A stretch of 64,000 bases of DNA from Heterobasidion occidentale. Its lineage: Eukaryota > Basidiomycota > Agaricomycetes > Russulales > Bondarzewiaceae. Below, piece by piece: positions 1 through 10,923 of this stretch. The DNA lies in assembly GCA_039111635.1 (NCBI GenBank), contig JBCAQO010000012.1:1426001-1490000 (forward strand). The letters are read 5' to 3'. Each line of letters starts with the position of its first letter. Positions within the stretch are counted from its first letter, which is position 1. The notes beneath the pieces are model-generated. The model did no database searches. It saw nothing but the letters and a program-made list of their open reading frames with translations, and was not told the DNA's origin. Position numbers and translations under genes: made by a program.

Positions 1-33
1 TGCAAGGTAGGGGCAAAAGCAAGTCTATTCTAG

Positions 34-654
34 TGTTACGAACTGCTTGTTCAGTAACCCAAGAGTAACAGGTTCTTCCCTAGGTCGCACAAAAGGACTG
101 AGTGGTGGGCGAGGTCTCGACTGTATCAGGCGATGATACAGGAGGGAAATAATGATTGGCTCTAAGAATCCTGTATGCGTAGATACAGGGGAACGAAGAG
201 GTTCGTATTCGAAGATACGAATGAACGAAGAGAATAGACTGAAGATCCTCAGCCTATTCTATGGGCCTTATATACTGTATAGGGTATAGGGTAAGAGTCT
301 GTGTGCTTCTCCAGGTTTCCATCCTAGGAGAGCTGTGGCCGCCGTCTTTCCCTCCGGCACCTACTCTTGTACTTCTCCAGTCGCACTGATCCATCATGGT
401 GCGACGAGGTGCTTACCCGTAAGCCCTAAGCCCATGGCATGTGAATACGCCTCTCATTACTGTGTGAACTCTGTGAGCCTCATGTCCCTCCAATATAGCC
501 TTTACCGATGTCTTGAAGAACCATCGGTCTTGTCGGCTCCTAAGGACATGCCGAATACCTTGGTGTACGCTCCGTAGTGGAGCCGCCTAGCATGTGATGC
601 TTGATCCATCGGTTAGACCGGCCGCGAAGGGCCCCGATCGGTCAAGTCATAACA
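34..654 (-). repeat. LTR of a third element-A copy (body continues off the left edge)
   Basis: This 621-bp LTR begins TGTTACG and ends CATAACA, like the two LTRs of element A at 2365-3015 and 12525-13176. Bases 1-33 match the internal sequence just inside the 5' LTR of element A (12492-12524), so this is the 5' LTR of a minus-strand copy whose body lies left of the window. It carries the same TATA-like stretch, the AGTCTATTCT primer-site sequence at 22-31 and hairpins at 170-189 and 202-221. It abuts DUF6589 coding sequence at 655. The TSD cannot be tested because the other end is outside the window. Confidence 0.9.
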
Positions 655-1540
655 GATACCGATTCCCTGCTCAAGGAATCCACGCAGCGACAGTTGCCCC
701 TTCCTCGAGGTGATTGGGTCTTGGCAAACAGCATTCTGCTCATGCGCGATGGAATTTGGTTCTTGGAAGTCTGTCGTGCCGTCGCCTTGGGGGATATTGG
801 ACGGGTCTGGGAAGTCCTGAAGGTTAGGTGCTTGTTTGGGTGCTCTGTCTCGAATGCGAGTACTGACCTTCACATACTCCGTAGATATGGATCTTCACCT
901 TTTCGGGATCCGGGCACTCCAACTACACCGCCTACCTAGTCGAACTATTCTGCAACATCACATTTGAGTATCCCGAGGCTACTTGGATTGCTCTGTTTAA
1001 CAACTGGCTTGTCAACCTATCCGGCAAAGTGGGCAAGTTTCACGAGCTGGACTTGATGCAAGAACATTTCAATAAACCTTTAGAGGAGTTTGCTCAGCAC
1101 AAAGGAAAAGATTTTGGCGATGAATGGTATCGCGATGTACTGTCCATAATTTTGTCCAGCTGACCAATGCTATGGAGGAAGCGGTGGACCTCGCCAATCG
1201 TAACTCTCACCATGCCGAGAAACCTATTGAGAATGAACTACAGCTTGTCATCCAGATCTGCCAGGATCACTCACTACATCATCGCCACGAAGGTCGAGAT
1301 CTTGGATTCCATGCTCCGGACAATCTGGCCGATGGGTATCGCAATTTAGGACGAGGCGGGAAGCTGCGGTCGTATGTCACGAAGGGCCTGGATGGGATTG
1401 TGGACGAAGAAGAGGCGGTCTTGCCCGAGGATATCCAGGAGGATACAAAGTACCTGCACACTCCCATTTCGTACATAGATGGCCGTGTACTTATAGGTGA
1501 TGGTCCGCGCGTGCGAATTCGTGCCGCCGCGTCGTCGTAA
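655..1540 (+). pseudogene. DUF6589-domain protein, C-terminal remnant
   Basis: The translation matches the conserved C-terminal part of DUF6589, a domain of unknown function found mainly in Agaricomycetes: GDWVLANSILLMRD, IWIFTFSGSGHSNYT, NNWLVNLSGK and LDLMQEHFNKPLEEFAQHKG are all recognisable. A 62-bp GT-AG intron at 823-884 joins VWEVLK to IWIFTF in frame. Near 1141, between WYRDVL and HNFVQL, the frame shifts, apparently through a small deletion, and the downstream frame then runs to a stop at 1540. The 5' part of the gene is cut off by the element-A LTR ending at 654. I call it a pseudogene because of the truncation and the frameshift. I recognise the family from its motifs only and its biochemical function is unknown. 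Confidence 0.75.
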
Positions 1541-2043
1541 AACACTTATGATATGACCTCTGCAAATACCAACGCACAACCAAAATATAGACTATCTCAA
1601 CTACAGATTCGACGTCGCTTGGAGGGAGACGCGCTGATGCTCCGAATGCTACGCTTGCGATGACCTGGGGGTTGAGAGTGTGTCAATCCTGTCGAGGGCG
1701 GCGGCCTGTTTTTGATCCCGGTGTGACACTGGCCATGCAGGTTTTGGAGCAATGCTGTATTGACATCGCTGTTGTGGAATGTACATTGGTGATCCTGTGA
1801 CTGATACTGCTGGACAATGGAGGCCACGTACCTTACAATGGGCGCCGAGGGTACGTTTGCCACATTGACTACGCTTGCAATAGCAGACCCCCGTTGCACT
1901 GGCAGGAATACGATTGATGTCGTTAAACATCGTGTACAACGAGTGAGACCGTGCCAGATAATCCTTACCTTCATTTGAGTACCTGGCGCCGCTGCGAGGA
2001 GTGGGTCCGCTACCACAGGACTGAGTGAGTCCAACTTCACAAT
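1541..2043 (-). other. Left flank of the element-B insertion; possible tail of the RecQ-like gene
   Basis: This stretch follows the DUF6589 stop and precedes the GCTGG duplication at 2044-2048. On the minus strand it has open reading of about 95 codons at 1649-1939. It includes cysteines spaced CKRSQCGKRTLGAHCKVRG and a basic, Ser-rich end. The RecQ-like gene at 23309-25558 is on the same strand and faces the insertion point from the other side, so this may be its last exon or its 3' untranslated region. I could not join the two in frame with confidence, so this remains an inference. Confidence 0.3.
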
Positions 2044-2048
2044 GCTGG
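2044..2048. repeat. Target-site duplication of element B (left copy)
   Basis: GCTGG immediately precedes the TGTTAGG start of the B LTR and is repeated at 23266-23270, right after the CCTAACA end of the other LTR. A 5-bp duplication is typical of Ty3/gypsy integration. Confidence 0.9.
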
Positions 2049-2364
2049 TGTTAGGTTGGAGACCTATCACGTGCACCGATGCACGAAGGGGTCCCTAGGC
2101 TAAACCTCCACTGGTTCGTATAGTCGTAGACTCCAATGGATAAAGACGATGGATCGTCTTTGGGCTCTTTCGAGGAACTCGGGGTCGCTGTCTGCTTTGT
2201 TCTCGAATAGATTGAGAAGGTGATCTTCGAGGTCTTCTCGATGGTGAGGAGGAACCGGATGATCTTCTCCTGTCCAACAGATGACACGAGGGGGTGTCCA
2301 ACTGAGAACGCGGAAGGCAGCTAGTCCGGTGTAGAAGCGGATGAGTAGAGGGAGGGGAGGGAAG
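2049..2364 (-). repeat. Element B 3' LTR, outer part (interrupted)
   Basis: These 316 bp match 22432-22747 of the intact B LTR, with one difference seen by eye (TCGAGG versus TCAAGG near 2169). The LTR stops at GGAAG (2360-2364), where element A is inserted, and resumes at 13182. The first 313 bases or so contain open reading in other frames that I regard as chance. Confidence 0.92.
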
Positions 2365-3015
2365 TGTTACGAACTGCTTGTTCAGTAACCCAAGAGTAAC
2401 AGGTTCTTCCCTAGGTCGCACAATGGACTGAGTGGTGGGCGAAGTCTCGACTGTATCAGGCGATGATACAGGAGGGAATAATGATTGGCTCTAAGTTACA
2501 CAGTGTGAAGACCGCGTAAGAACGAAGAGCTTCGTATTCGAAGATACGAATGAACGAAAGGTTCTACTGTAGGAAGACAGTAGTAAACGAAGAGAATAGA
2601 CTGAAGATCCTCAGCCTATTCTATGGCCTTATATACTATATAGGGTATAGGGTAAGAGTCCGTGTGCTTCTCCATGTTTCCATCCTAGGAGAGCTGTGGC
2701 CGCTGTCTTTCTCATCGGCGCCTACTCTTGTACTTCTCCAGTCGCACTGATCCATCATGGTGCGACGAGGTGCTTACCCATAAGCCCTAAGCCCATGGCA
2801 TGTGAATGCCTCCCTTATCACTGTGTGAACTTCATGATCCTCGTGTCCCTCCAGTATAGCCTTTACCGATGTCTTGAGGAACCATCGGTCTTGTCGGCTC
2901 CTAAGGACATGCCAAATACCTTGATGTACGCTCCGTAATGGAGCCGCCTAGCATGTGATGCTTGATCCATCGGTTAGACCGGCCGCGAAGGGCCCCGATC
3001 GGTCAAGTCATAACA
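2365..3015 (-). repeat. Element A 3' LTR
   Basis: This 651-bp LTR has TGTTACG...CATAACA ends. It differs from 12525-13176 by one missing G (TATGGCC versus TATGGGCC), one G/A change in a hairpin (near 2513) and one T/G change (CCATGTTT versus CCAGGTTT). It contains the same hairpin series as the other copy. Confidence 0.95.
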
Positions 3016-3027
3016 TTACCCCTTTCT
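3016..3027 (-). other. Polypurine tract of element A
   Basis: On the minus strand the bases just before the 3' LTR read AGAAAGGGGTAA. A purine-rich run directly abutting the 3' LTR is the expected start site for plus-strand DNA synthesis. Confidence 0.7.
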
Positions 3028-5647
3028 AGGTCCCAACTCCTGAGGGGACTACTCGCTTGAGCAGAAACGAGCTTCATCGTCATTCCACGGATAATTGCTT
3101 TGTGGTCGTCAAAATAGATTGGGATGCGTCTTCCCAATATCGCTTCGTTTTCTGGGGCGAGGACCGACCTACGTCGTTTACAACGCCTAGGAGTTTTCCT
3201 TCTCCGTTGAGCTGTTTGATTTGAAGTTCGGGGCATAGCCACAATACCCTGTCCCTTCTCCCGGTGTTCTTCCTTCACCGCACGTTTTGTGTGAGTTACA
3301 CTCCTAGAGTCAATAGGCAGCTACTCGACCAGGACTCCCTGGTAGGTTTGTTAAGCCAGTATTTTCTCTGGCGACGATGCAGAAAGGTGTCGTGCGAATG
3401 ATTATAGGATGAAATAGAAACTCGTCTGTGGATGGGTGTGCGTCGTTCTTCTTTCAAAAGCGCCGAAGGCCATGTCTCAGTGTTTCCAGGATAGATCTTC
3501 ATCTCCTTGATCTCCGGTATCGAGGGGGACTCCAGGTGTGTGGGTTGATCGCTTTACTAAGGCTTAGGCCCACCAACCTATCAAGAGCGAACATTTCTCT
3601 TGACTTGTCTTGAGTCCGGCAAGACCCCTTTGAAGATCCCTAACTCTGTCAGCCCCATACGGTGGCCTTGTCAGGTTAGAGATTGAGTGTTCGTCCAGAG
3701 TTTGTTTTTCACTAAGGGTATTGGACACGAGGTAAGGACTTTGAAGAATAGATTTTGAACCCCATGGTTTCTTGAATAGACCATGGTATCCACCTTGACG
3801 GTAATTATGCGGGGTCAGCGTAAGGTATGTCCTGGTAGTTTAACGTCGTGCCGGACGTCCGTAGTTTTCACGTCTTTGCGGACGTCCGCTAGTTTATCCT
3901 TAAGTCGTTCCGGACTGAGGCTAGTTTATACATAAGTCGTTGCGGACTGTCCTGCTAGTTTATGCCAAGGTCATTGCGGACCTATCCATCTTCCAACGTA
4001 GGAGTACCTGTAACAAAATGGTAGACCATTTCTGTGCGCCGGAACATTCATCGGTGATGCACATAGGGCCCTAGACCAAGTACAGCCATCTTGACAGGGT
4101 TCCCATTGAGGAAGGATGGTGACGGTTTATACTATATCAAACCGGATAACTTATAGAGTTGCGAGAATAGACTTGAGGCCTATTTTGACACAACTCACAT
4201 GGCCCTGTAAATGGAAGGGCAGCTCAGTTTATCGTCATGAAGGACGGCAACTAGTTTATAGTCATTGCGGACGTCCGCTATCGTCTGGCTTGAACCTCCC
4301 GAGCCTCGATAGATTTAATCCTCCGGGTGAGGGTAGTTAAGGTCATTTCGGACTAGTTGATGGTCAAGGTCGTGACCATCAACCACGTCTCCTATACTTG
4401 AAGGAATAAATAGTTTATCGTCATTGCGGACTAGATCAACATCGTGGTGTCAACAACGATGTCGATCGACATCTCCTATGCTGAAAGGAGTGGTAGTTTA
4501 ACGTCCTTGCGGACGCAGCAATGCCAAAACATATCTCATGTTTGGACACTGCTCATGACCCTGTAATGAAAGGGTAGTCCCAGTTTAACGCCATGGAGGG
4601 CGTCCGTAGTTTCCTGTCATTGCGGACGTCCCGTAGTTTTACATCGTTGCGGATGAACAAACACGAGGCACAATCCCAGTTGCCTCTTGACTGGCCCTTG
4701 AAGCGGAATCCTTACTTCGGACTTCAAGGGTAGAATGGGCGCACCATGGAGTAGTCGTGGTCTTGTCGTCGGAAGACTGACAACCCGCTCCATGTCCCCA
4801 AACCCCTCGCACGGAATTGAACCATGTCGACCCCATATTCTTTTACTGTAGGGCGTATGGAATATGGAAGCGCCTCGACCTAGTCGGCAGGGTTCTGCAA
4901 CGGTGGAGGCCCTCACTTCCACCGTCTGCCAGAATGCAACCACGCTCCGAGGGTCTTGGTAGCTTTAGCGTCGTTCCGGACGGTAACTAGTTTATCGTCA
5001 TTGCGGACCAAGCCTTTCGTAGTTTTACATCGTTGCGGATGTATTTTCTCCGTTTTGGGTACTAATGGAGTGCGTCCATCAGTTCCTGCATCGCAGATAG
5101 GGTCCCCTAATGCGGAAACGACCCTGTAAAACCGGAGATCCAAAGTGGGACGTCCAAGACACCTGTCAGACCTTGACAGCGAGGTTGATCCACCGTTCCC
5201 CAACGGTGGGTATGCATCACGATTTCCCACCAATATTCATGCATCATTCATGTACCAGTTATGTTGTGAATCCTAAGGGCCTCCTAATGCGGAAAGGGCC
5301 CTGTAAAACTGGGGATCCAAGCGGGACGCCGATTCGCTTGTCAGAATACCTCTTGACAACGAGAGTGTTGAATGCTTGTCCTTCATCTTGAGACCGGAGG
5401 GCTGCAATACGAAATGGTCAGGTACTTCCCCTGCCTTCTTATCTTTTCACAGTTTAACGTCATGCAGGGACGTTCGTTCCGGCGTCCTGTGCGTGAAACC
5501 GGTACCTGTGGTGCGGAGGGTCCTTTCCTCTCCATCACCTTGTCTAATATCCTCCACCAATGTCTCCGTAGTCTCCGTACCCCTCGTCTGGTCTGTAGTA
5601 GGGGTCGATGTCGTCGTAATTATCGCCTTCGACCTCGTCCCAGGCGT
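3028..5647. repeat. Element A 3' non-coding region with a dispersed ~25-bp motif
   Basis: This 2.6-kb stretch between the 3' ORF and the polypurine tract has no convincing gene. From about 3836 to 5460 it holds at least 15 imperfect copies of a motif close to TAGTTTATCGTCATTGCGGA, often followed by CGTCCG. Clear copies start near 3836, 3862, 3890, 3921, 3956, 4251, 4411, 4494, 4607, 4634, 4988 and 5018. Spacing is irregular: some copies are back to back and others 80-300 bp apart. Two longer duplicated pieces containing GACCCTGTAAAACCGG-like sequence lie near 5120 and 5295. Confidence 0.7.
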
Positions 5648-6862
5648 CTAGTTCCGCTCGAGTCCAGGAAGTAGTCCGCTGAGTCGGGCGCTGGCGGACT
5701 GGAGTTCTTCTACCAATGTGTGGATGCGCTCCTTCAACTCGATTATCTCGAGGACAGTTTGGAGCCGGCGAATCTCTTGGTCGAGTTCTTCTAGGACTGC
5801 TTCGCCTGGGTTGAAGGGTTGCCCTTGTTCTCTGGCTCCCTCGTCCCATTCCTCCTGTACCTTGGAGGATGCTCCTCATTGCTGCCTCCTGCGTCCTGCC
5901 CGGTGGATTGTCCTGCCGATATGGGAGGAAGGGCCTCTCGGTCCCTTCGTGCCTGTCGTTGGACCGTAGCCCAGACGTATTCGGTCTGGGTGGATGCGTC
6001 TCGACTACTTGTAGCCGGTACCGCTCTGCTAGCTTCGCTCCATGGTTGGACGCGGAATGGGTCAGTCCGAACGGGATGGGCGTGACTTGAATGTCCTGTG
6101 TCGGTGCGCGAGATGAGGGCGGGTAGGAGCTCCAGATTGATGAAGGAGGAGAACTCGTCCGGATGAATGAGTAGGGCGTAAGCCCATTATTTCCTCGGGC
6201 GTACCAGGAGGCGGCCCTATGATCATCTGCATAGGCCAGAAGTCTGACCTGGTCGCTCGCGTCAGCGAGGCGTCGGGGTATGTCGTCGCTCTCGCTTCCT
6301 GGTTGCCCGCGGAGATGGTGGTGCGCTGGAGTAGTGCGTCTCCTAGTCCTTCCAACTCTCCGGGGTGCAGATCTCGACTACTGGTAGGGGGCCCTCTGGT
6401 CCCGGCAGCTGATGTACCAGCCGTTGTTGGTTCTTGTACACCTGCCTCAACAGTTGTAGGCGATGCCAGGTCCGAAGGGTTTCCTGGTCTTCTTCCGCCT
6501 CTCGCCTCCTGTCTTGCGTCTCCTTGAGCCAACGCTGACGTCGGTCGCGGAGGCGCTGACGGAGCATGCCTTCCTTCTGCTTGACGTCCTTCATCGTGCT
6601 CGTCATGAGCTCTCTCAAACCGTGGTGAGGCTCGGGGATCCGTTCGATCTTCGACGGTGAGCGCGATTTGGTGGACACTGATTTGCACAGGAACTCCTTC
6701 TGGAGTCGTTGGGCGGCTGCTTCGGCTAGGGCGTCCAGTGTCGGGGTTGGCCACGGCCAGAATGATGTCTGGCGAGGGGTTTCTTGAAGGGGAGGAGGTA
6801 GTCCCGTCATCGATGAGCATGGCACGTCCAGGGGAGTAATCAAGGGAGGAGTGGTCGGACAT
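5648..6862 (-). pseudogene. Element A 3' ORF, frame-broken, coiled-coil protein
   Basis: Downstream of the integrase and on the same strand, three overlapping frames together cover 6862 to a TAG at 5648-5650. The N-terminal part (from MSDHSSLDYSPGRAM) is Ser/Pro-rich. The middle (frame at about 6600-6350) is highly charged and helical, with Arg/Glu runs such as RQRLRDRRQRWLKETQDRR. The C-terminal end (about 5800-5650) has heptad-like LEELDQEIRRLQTVLEIIEL typical of a coiled coil. No known domain is recognised. The frame changes suggest two or more indels. Extra ORFs after pol are known in some Ty3/gypsy elements, but I cannot assign this one to any described type. Confidence 0.5.
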
Positions 6863-6919
6863 GTACTGGGGGGATTCTTGCTTTGAAAGAGGGAGGGGTG
6901 TTCCCCTTTTTATATCTTT

Positions 6920-9900
6920 CTAAAGCCTAATCGCCGCTGGTCGGGGCTTGTCTGGGTAGCTTTCGTGGAATTCACGAAGCGCCTCGTCGGCCGTATCTTT
7001 GAGGAGGGCAAAGGGTTCCCAAGTGTTATCGGCCTCGGAGTATCCGACCCACTTGACAAGGTACTTGGTCCCTCGTCCCTGGCGCCTTGAATCTAGAATG
7101 GTCTCCACTTCGTAGTGCTCTTCTTCATTCAGGATCTCTGGGGCAGGTCTGGGGAAATTCCTTCCGTGGGCCTCTGTCTCATGATATTCCGTAAGCATGG
7201 AGGCATGAAACACCGGGTGTATCTTCCATGTTTCGGGTATTTCCAACCGATAAGCCAGAGGACCGATTCTTTCGGTCACTGAAAAGGGGCCATAGCGTCT
7301 AGGTGCCAGCTTGAATTTCGGATGAGTCGTCCGAATATGGGTTCCTTCTAACCAAACTTGGGTTCCTACTTCCCATTGTGGAAATTTCCTGTGTAGGTCC
7401 CGGTCCTTGGCGTGCTGCGCTGCTATTTGTAGACTTGCGGCCGCATCCTCTTGGACTTCTTTGATTAGTTGCAAACGTTCAGTTACTGCGGGCACCTTGG
7501 TCTCCAGAGCTGAGTCGACTGAATATGGTGGGTTGAACCCGTAAAGGACTTCAAACGGCGACTTCCCAGTGGCGGAGTGTCTTCGGGTATTGTGGGAGAA
7601 TTCTGCGAAGGGGATCAAGTCTACCCAGTTATCTTGATGGTAGTTGCAGAAAACTCGCAGGAATTGCTCGATCTCTTGGTTTACCCATTCTGTTTCTCTC
7701 GTCCGTTTGGGGTGGTAAGCCGTGCTGAGGGCAGGGGTGATTCCCATTCCTTTCCATAGTTCCCTTGTGAACTTTGCCGCAAATTGAGGACCTCTGTCGG
7801 ACACCACTTTGGTTGGTAAACCATATCGTTTGAACACATTGTCCTGGAAGAGCGTCGTGGTTTCTTCGGCCGTGATTGTCTTCTTGCACGGGGTTATGAC
7901 TATTCCTTTTGACAGACCCTGATCGACTACCACATTGATCGAGTCGTAGCCTCTGCTTTCTGGGGGTCTGTTACGAAGTCGGTGGAGATAAAGCGCCAAG
8001 GGCGTTTGTGGTTTCCAGCGGTTGGATCGGTGGATGGGTCCTATGGGGAAGGTTCTTGGTAGATTGGCAAACTGCACATCCATCCACATACGCGTGTACG
8101 AATTTGGTCATGCTTGACCACCAGTAATGGTGTTGGACCAATTCTAAGGTCTTTGCTCGGCCCGGGTGTCCTGTAGCCATAGTGTCATGGTGCGTTTGAC
8201 AATCATTCGTCGAAGGAGGTCGTCCTTTGGGACGCATATGTAACCGTCGCGTCTTGTGATGCCCTCTTCATGTGTCCATTTCCCTAGGTCGCCCTTCATT
8301 GCGTTTGGACCTTTTTCCAGCAGTTTCTTGAGGGCGACATCAACCAGCAAATCGTGTTCCGAGCGCGAGTGTCGAATAAGGGAGAGGATGTCCGAGGATA
8401 CGAGTTCCGTTGCTTTGACGTGTATGCCTTCGCTTGGCTCTACTAGAGTTTCGCTGGACTCGGTGAAAAGTCTGGACGGGAGTAGAGTCTGTGCCTTGTT
8501 ATCAGATTCCACCCCCTCACTAAGGTCTGGACGCCTGGACAGAGCATCCGCATGATTAGTGGTTCCAGCTTTGTAACTGAGCTGGAAGTCAAATCGGGAC
8601 AAAAACAGACTCCAGCGCGCTTGTCGCCTTGACAGGTCGCGTGCCGTTTTAAAGTGTTCGAGGTTTTTATGGTCCGTCCAGACTTCAAAGGGGTGTCGAG
8701 CGCCTTCGAGGTAGTGTTTCCAGTGTTCCAGTGCCTTAATGATGGCGAGGAGTTCGCGATCATGCACGTCGTAATTTCGTTCGGCCGGTGAGAACGATCC
8801 TGAGAGGTATGCAACAGGGTGCCAGTCATTATCAGGTCCTTCCTGTAAGAGGACTGCACCATGTGCTGCGAGGGAAGCGTCGGTAAAAGCCGTAAGGCGC
8901 ATCGGGTCAGGGTACAACAGGACGGGTCGGCTGGTGAAGGTTTCTTTCAGTCGATCAAACGCCCGTTGGCACTCTGTGGTCCAGTCCCATTTCACATCCT
9001 TCTTCGTGAGGTCATGCAGGGGCCGAGCGATCAGAGAGAATTTATCAATGAATCGTCGGTAGAAGTTCCCTAGCCTAAGAAGAGCGGATGTCGCGAACTG
9101 TGCGTGGGATGGGCCATTCCTGGATAGCTTCAATCTTCGAGTCTTCCATAGCGACGTGATCTTTGGAGATCGTGTACCCAAGGTAGTTCAGCTTCTCCTT
9201 GTGGAACTCGCACTTCTCTGGTTTGAGGTAAAGATCGTTGTCGCGCAGGATTTGGAGGACTCGCCGAAGAATCACAATGTGTTCCGCTGTGGTCTTCGTG
9301 AAGATGAGGATGTCGTCCATATATACCGCTATTTTCCGGGCCAGGATGAGCTCTTGGAAGATCATGTTCATCATGGCTTGGAAGGTTCCGGGGGAATTAC
9401 AGAGCCCAAAGAACATCACTGTAGGTTCGAAAAGTCCCAAGGGTGTGACGAAGGCCGCCTTGGACTCGTCTCCTTTCTTGATGCGCACGTTGTTATATCC
9501 CCACCGAACATCGAGCTTTGAGAACACCGTTGTGCCTTTAATGATATCCAATAGTTCTTGGATTAATGGCAGGGGGGTGACGTCTCGAATAGTGTGTTCG
9601 TTAAGGTGGCGATAGTCCTGTACCGGACGAAGCTTCCCATCTTTCTTGCTTACAAAAAAGAAGGAGGCCGCGCTATGTGCTGTTGACCGACGTATTGTTC
9701 CTCTTGAAAGATGCTCTTTGACGAACTTCCCTAACTCGTCATGCTTTTCCGGGCTCAGGGAAATATCCGCGGGGCCTGGGTACAAAAGACGGTTTGAGGT
9801 TTATCGCGTGGTCCCATATTGTATGTTGGGGAAGCCTCTGCGACCGTCGTTCGCTGAAGATGTCGAGGTAAGAATGATATTCTGTCGGCACCCGACCCTT

Positions 9901-10812
9901 TAAGTCGGTGGTGTCGATTTCTTCTTCCAGGTCTTCGTCAAAGCTTGCGAACCCCGAGGGTTCTGGAGCTACCTTCCTAATGACGGGTTCTCCTGCGCTA
10001 TCCATTGCGGAGGAGTCAGACGGTGTTTGCGCTTCTTTAGCGACTTTCCCTGAAGCTTCGCCCTGGGTTGCTTTCTGCTGAGCTTGCCGGCGTTCCTTCC
10101 TTTCGGCTACTTGTTCTTCGAGCCACTCCCGAGCCTTGCGTTGTCGGGATTTGTGCTCGAGTAACTCCATGAACCGAGTTTTCCATTCCTTCGCGGGTAC
10201 TTGGCTCCATTGTTCTTTAGTCCAAGTCCACGAGGGCCCTACCGGTTCTGAGACAAGGTGCGGTTTCGTCCGCTGAGGAACCTTGTCACCGCGTAGTTTC
10301 GCTAGCCATGCCTTCTTGGTAGGCTCTTCCCTTGCCTTGGTAAACCCATACGGTTGTCGGCAATCTCTGGGGCATCGATCAAAGTGTACCTCACGGCGCC
10401 TCCACCCGATGGAGGGGTCGTGGTATTTCAACCAATCCGTTCCTAGGAGCATGTCGTCTTTCCCTAGATTGGTGATGAACATCTGGACGCGTTCAGTGTG
10501 AGTTCTCCCTCGTTTATCCTTGACGGTGAGATTCGCGTCTAGGCCTCGTCGAATGAGGCCTGCTTTGTTGATGGTGTCATCGACGTTGCGAACGCGAATG
10601 GGGCGGTTTAAAGGGTAGGTAGGGAGATTGTGCTTCCGTACCCATTCTTCGTTTACCAGGATCCCTTCGCATGCTGAGTCGATGGCGGCTCTGGCTCCAG
10701 CGCTTCTTCCTCGAGTTGTTAATCGCACGTCAAGTCGAATGGGGGTAATAATGTGACTGTTCATTGCTCCAATTCGAATGTATGGCGGGGAATCATACTC
10801 GAGTTTCCTCAA
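6920..10812 (-). pseudogene. pol: Element A pol: protease, reverse transcriptase, RNase H, integrase, chromodomain
   Basis: The polyprotein is readable over 3.9 kb but in several frames. Protease lies at about 10812-9739; its active site reads IDSACEG where DSG is usual, followed by the conserved LGTDWL. Reverse transcriptase lies at 9785-9075 with FSKLDVRWGYNN and the catalytic YMDDI. RNase H lies at 9181-8300 with FTDAS, DRELLA and WTDHKN. The integrase zinc region (GHPGR... CAVCQ) lies at 8237-7971. The integrase core lies at 8089-7400, with the SDRGPQF aspartate and the ETEWVNQE glutamate; the first catalytic Asp (STDFVTD) falls in a third frame near 7970. The C-terminal chromodomain (YEVETIL... 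KYLVKWVGYSEADNTWEP) ends at 6920. Frame changes near 9100, 8200 and 7970 and the altered protease motif imply that this copy is defective. Confidence 0.9.
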
Positions 10813-10923
10813 CCCTCTCTCTTCGGCTGGTGAAGGAGAGGTCAGGAAAAATCCTCTGCCAGATCCACCAACATCTGCCTTTGCTCGGCCTTTCCTACTC
10901 CTTGGAAGAGCGCTCGGACGCCA

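Noticed and set aside
823..884. Apparent frameshift in the DUF6589 remnant
   Set aside because: The sequence is a 62-bp GT-AG intron that joins VWEVLK to IWIFTF in frame, so it is not a lesion. The real frame break is near 1141.
2696..2938. 80-codon plus-strand frame repeated at 12857-13099 and, diverged, at 335-577
   Set aside because: It lies within the LTR on the strand opposite to the element. The repetition simply reflects LTR copies, and no protein family is seen.
3836..5460. CRISPR-like array
   Set aside because: The repeats are degenerate and irregularly spaced, lie inside a eukaryotic retrotransposon, and have no cas genes nearby.
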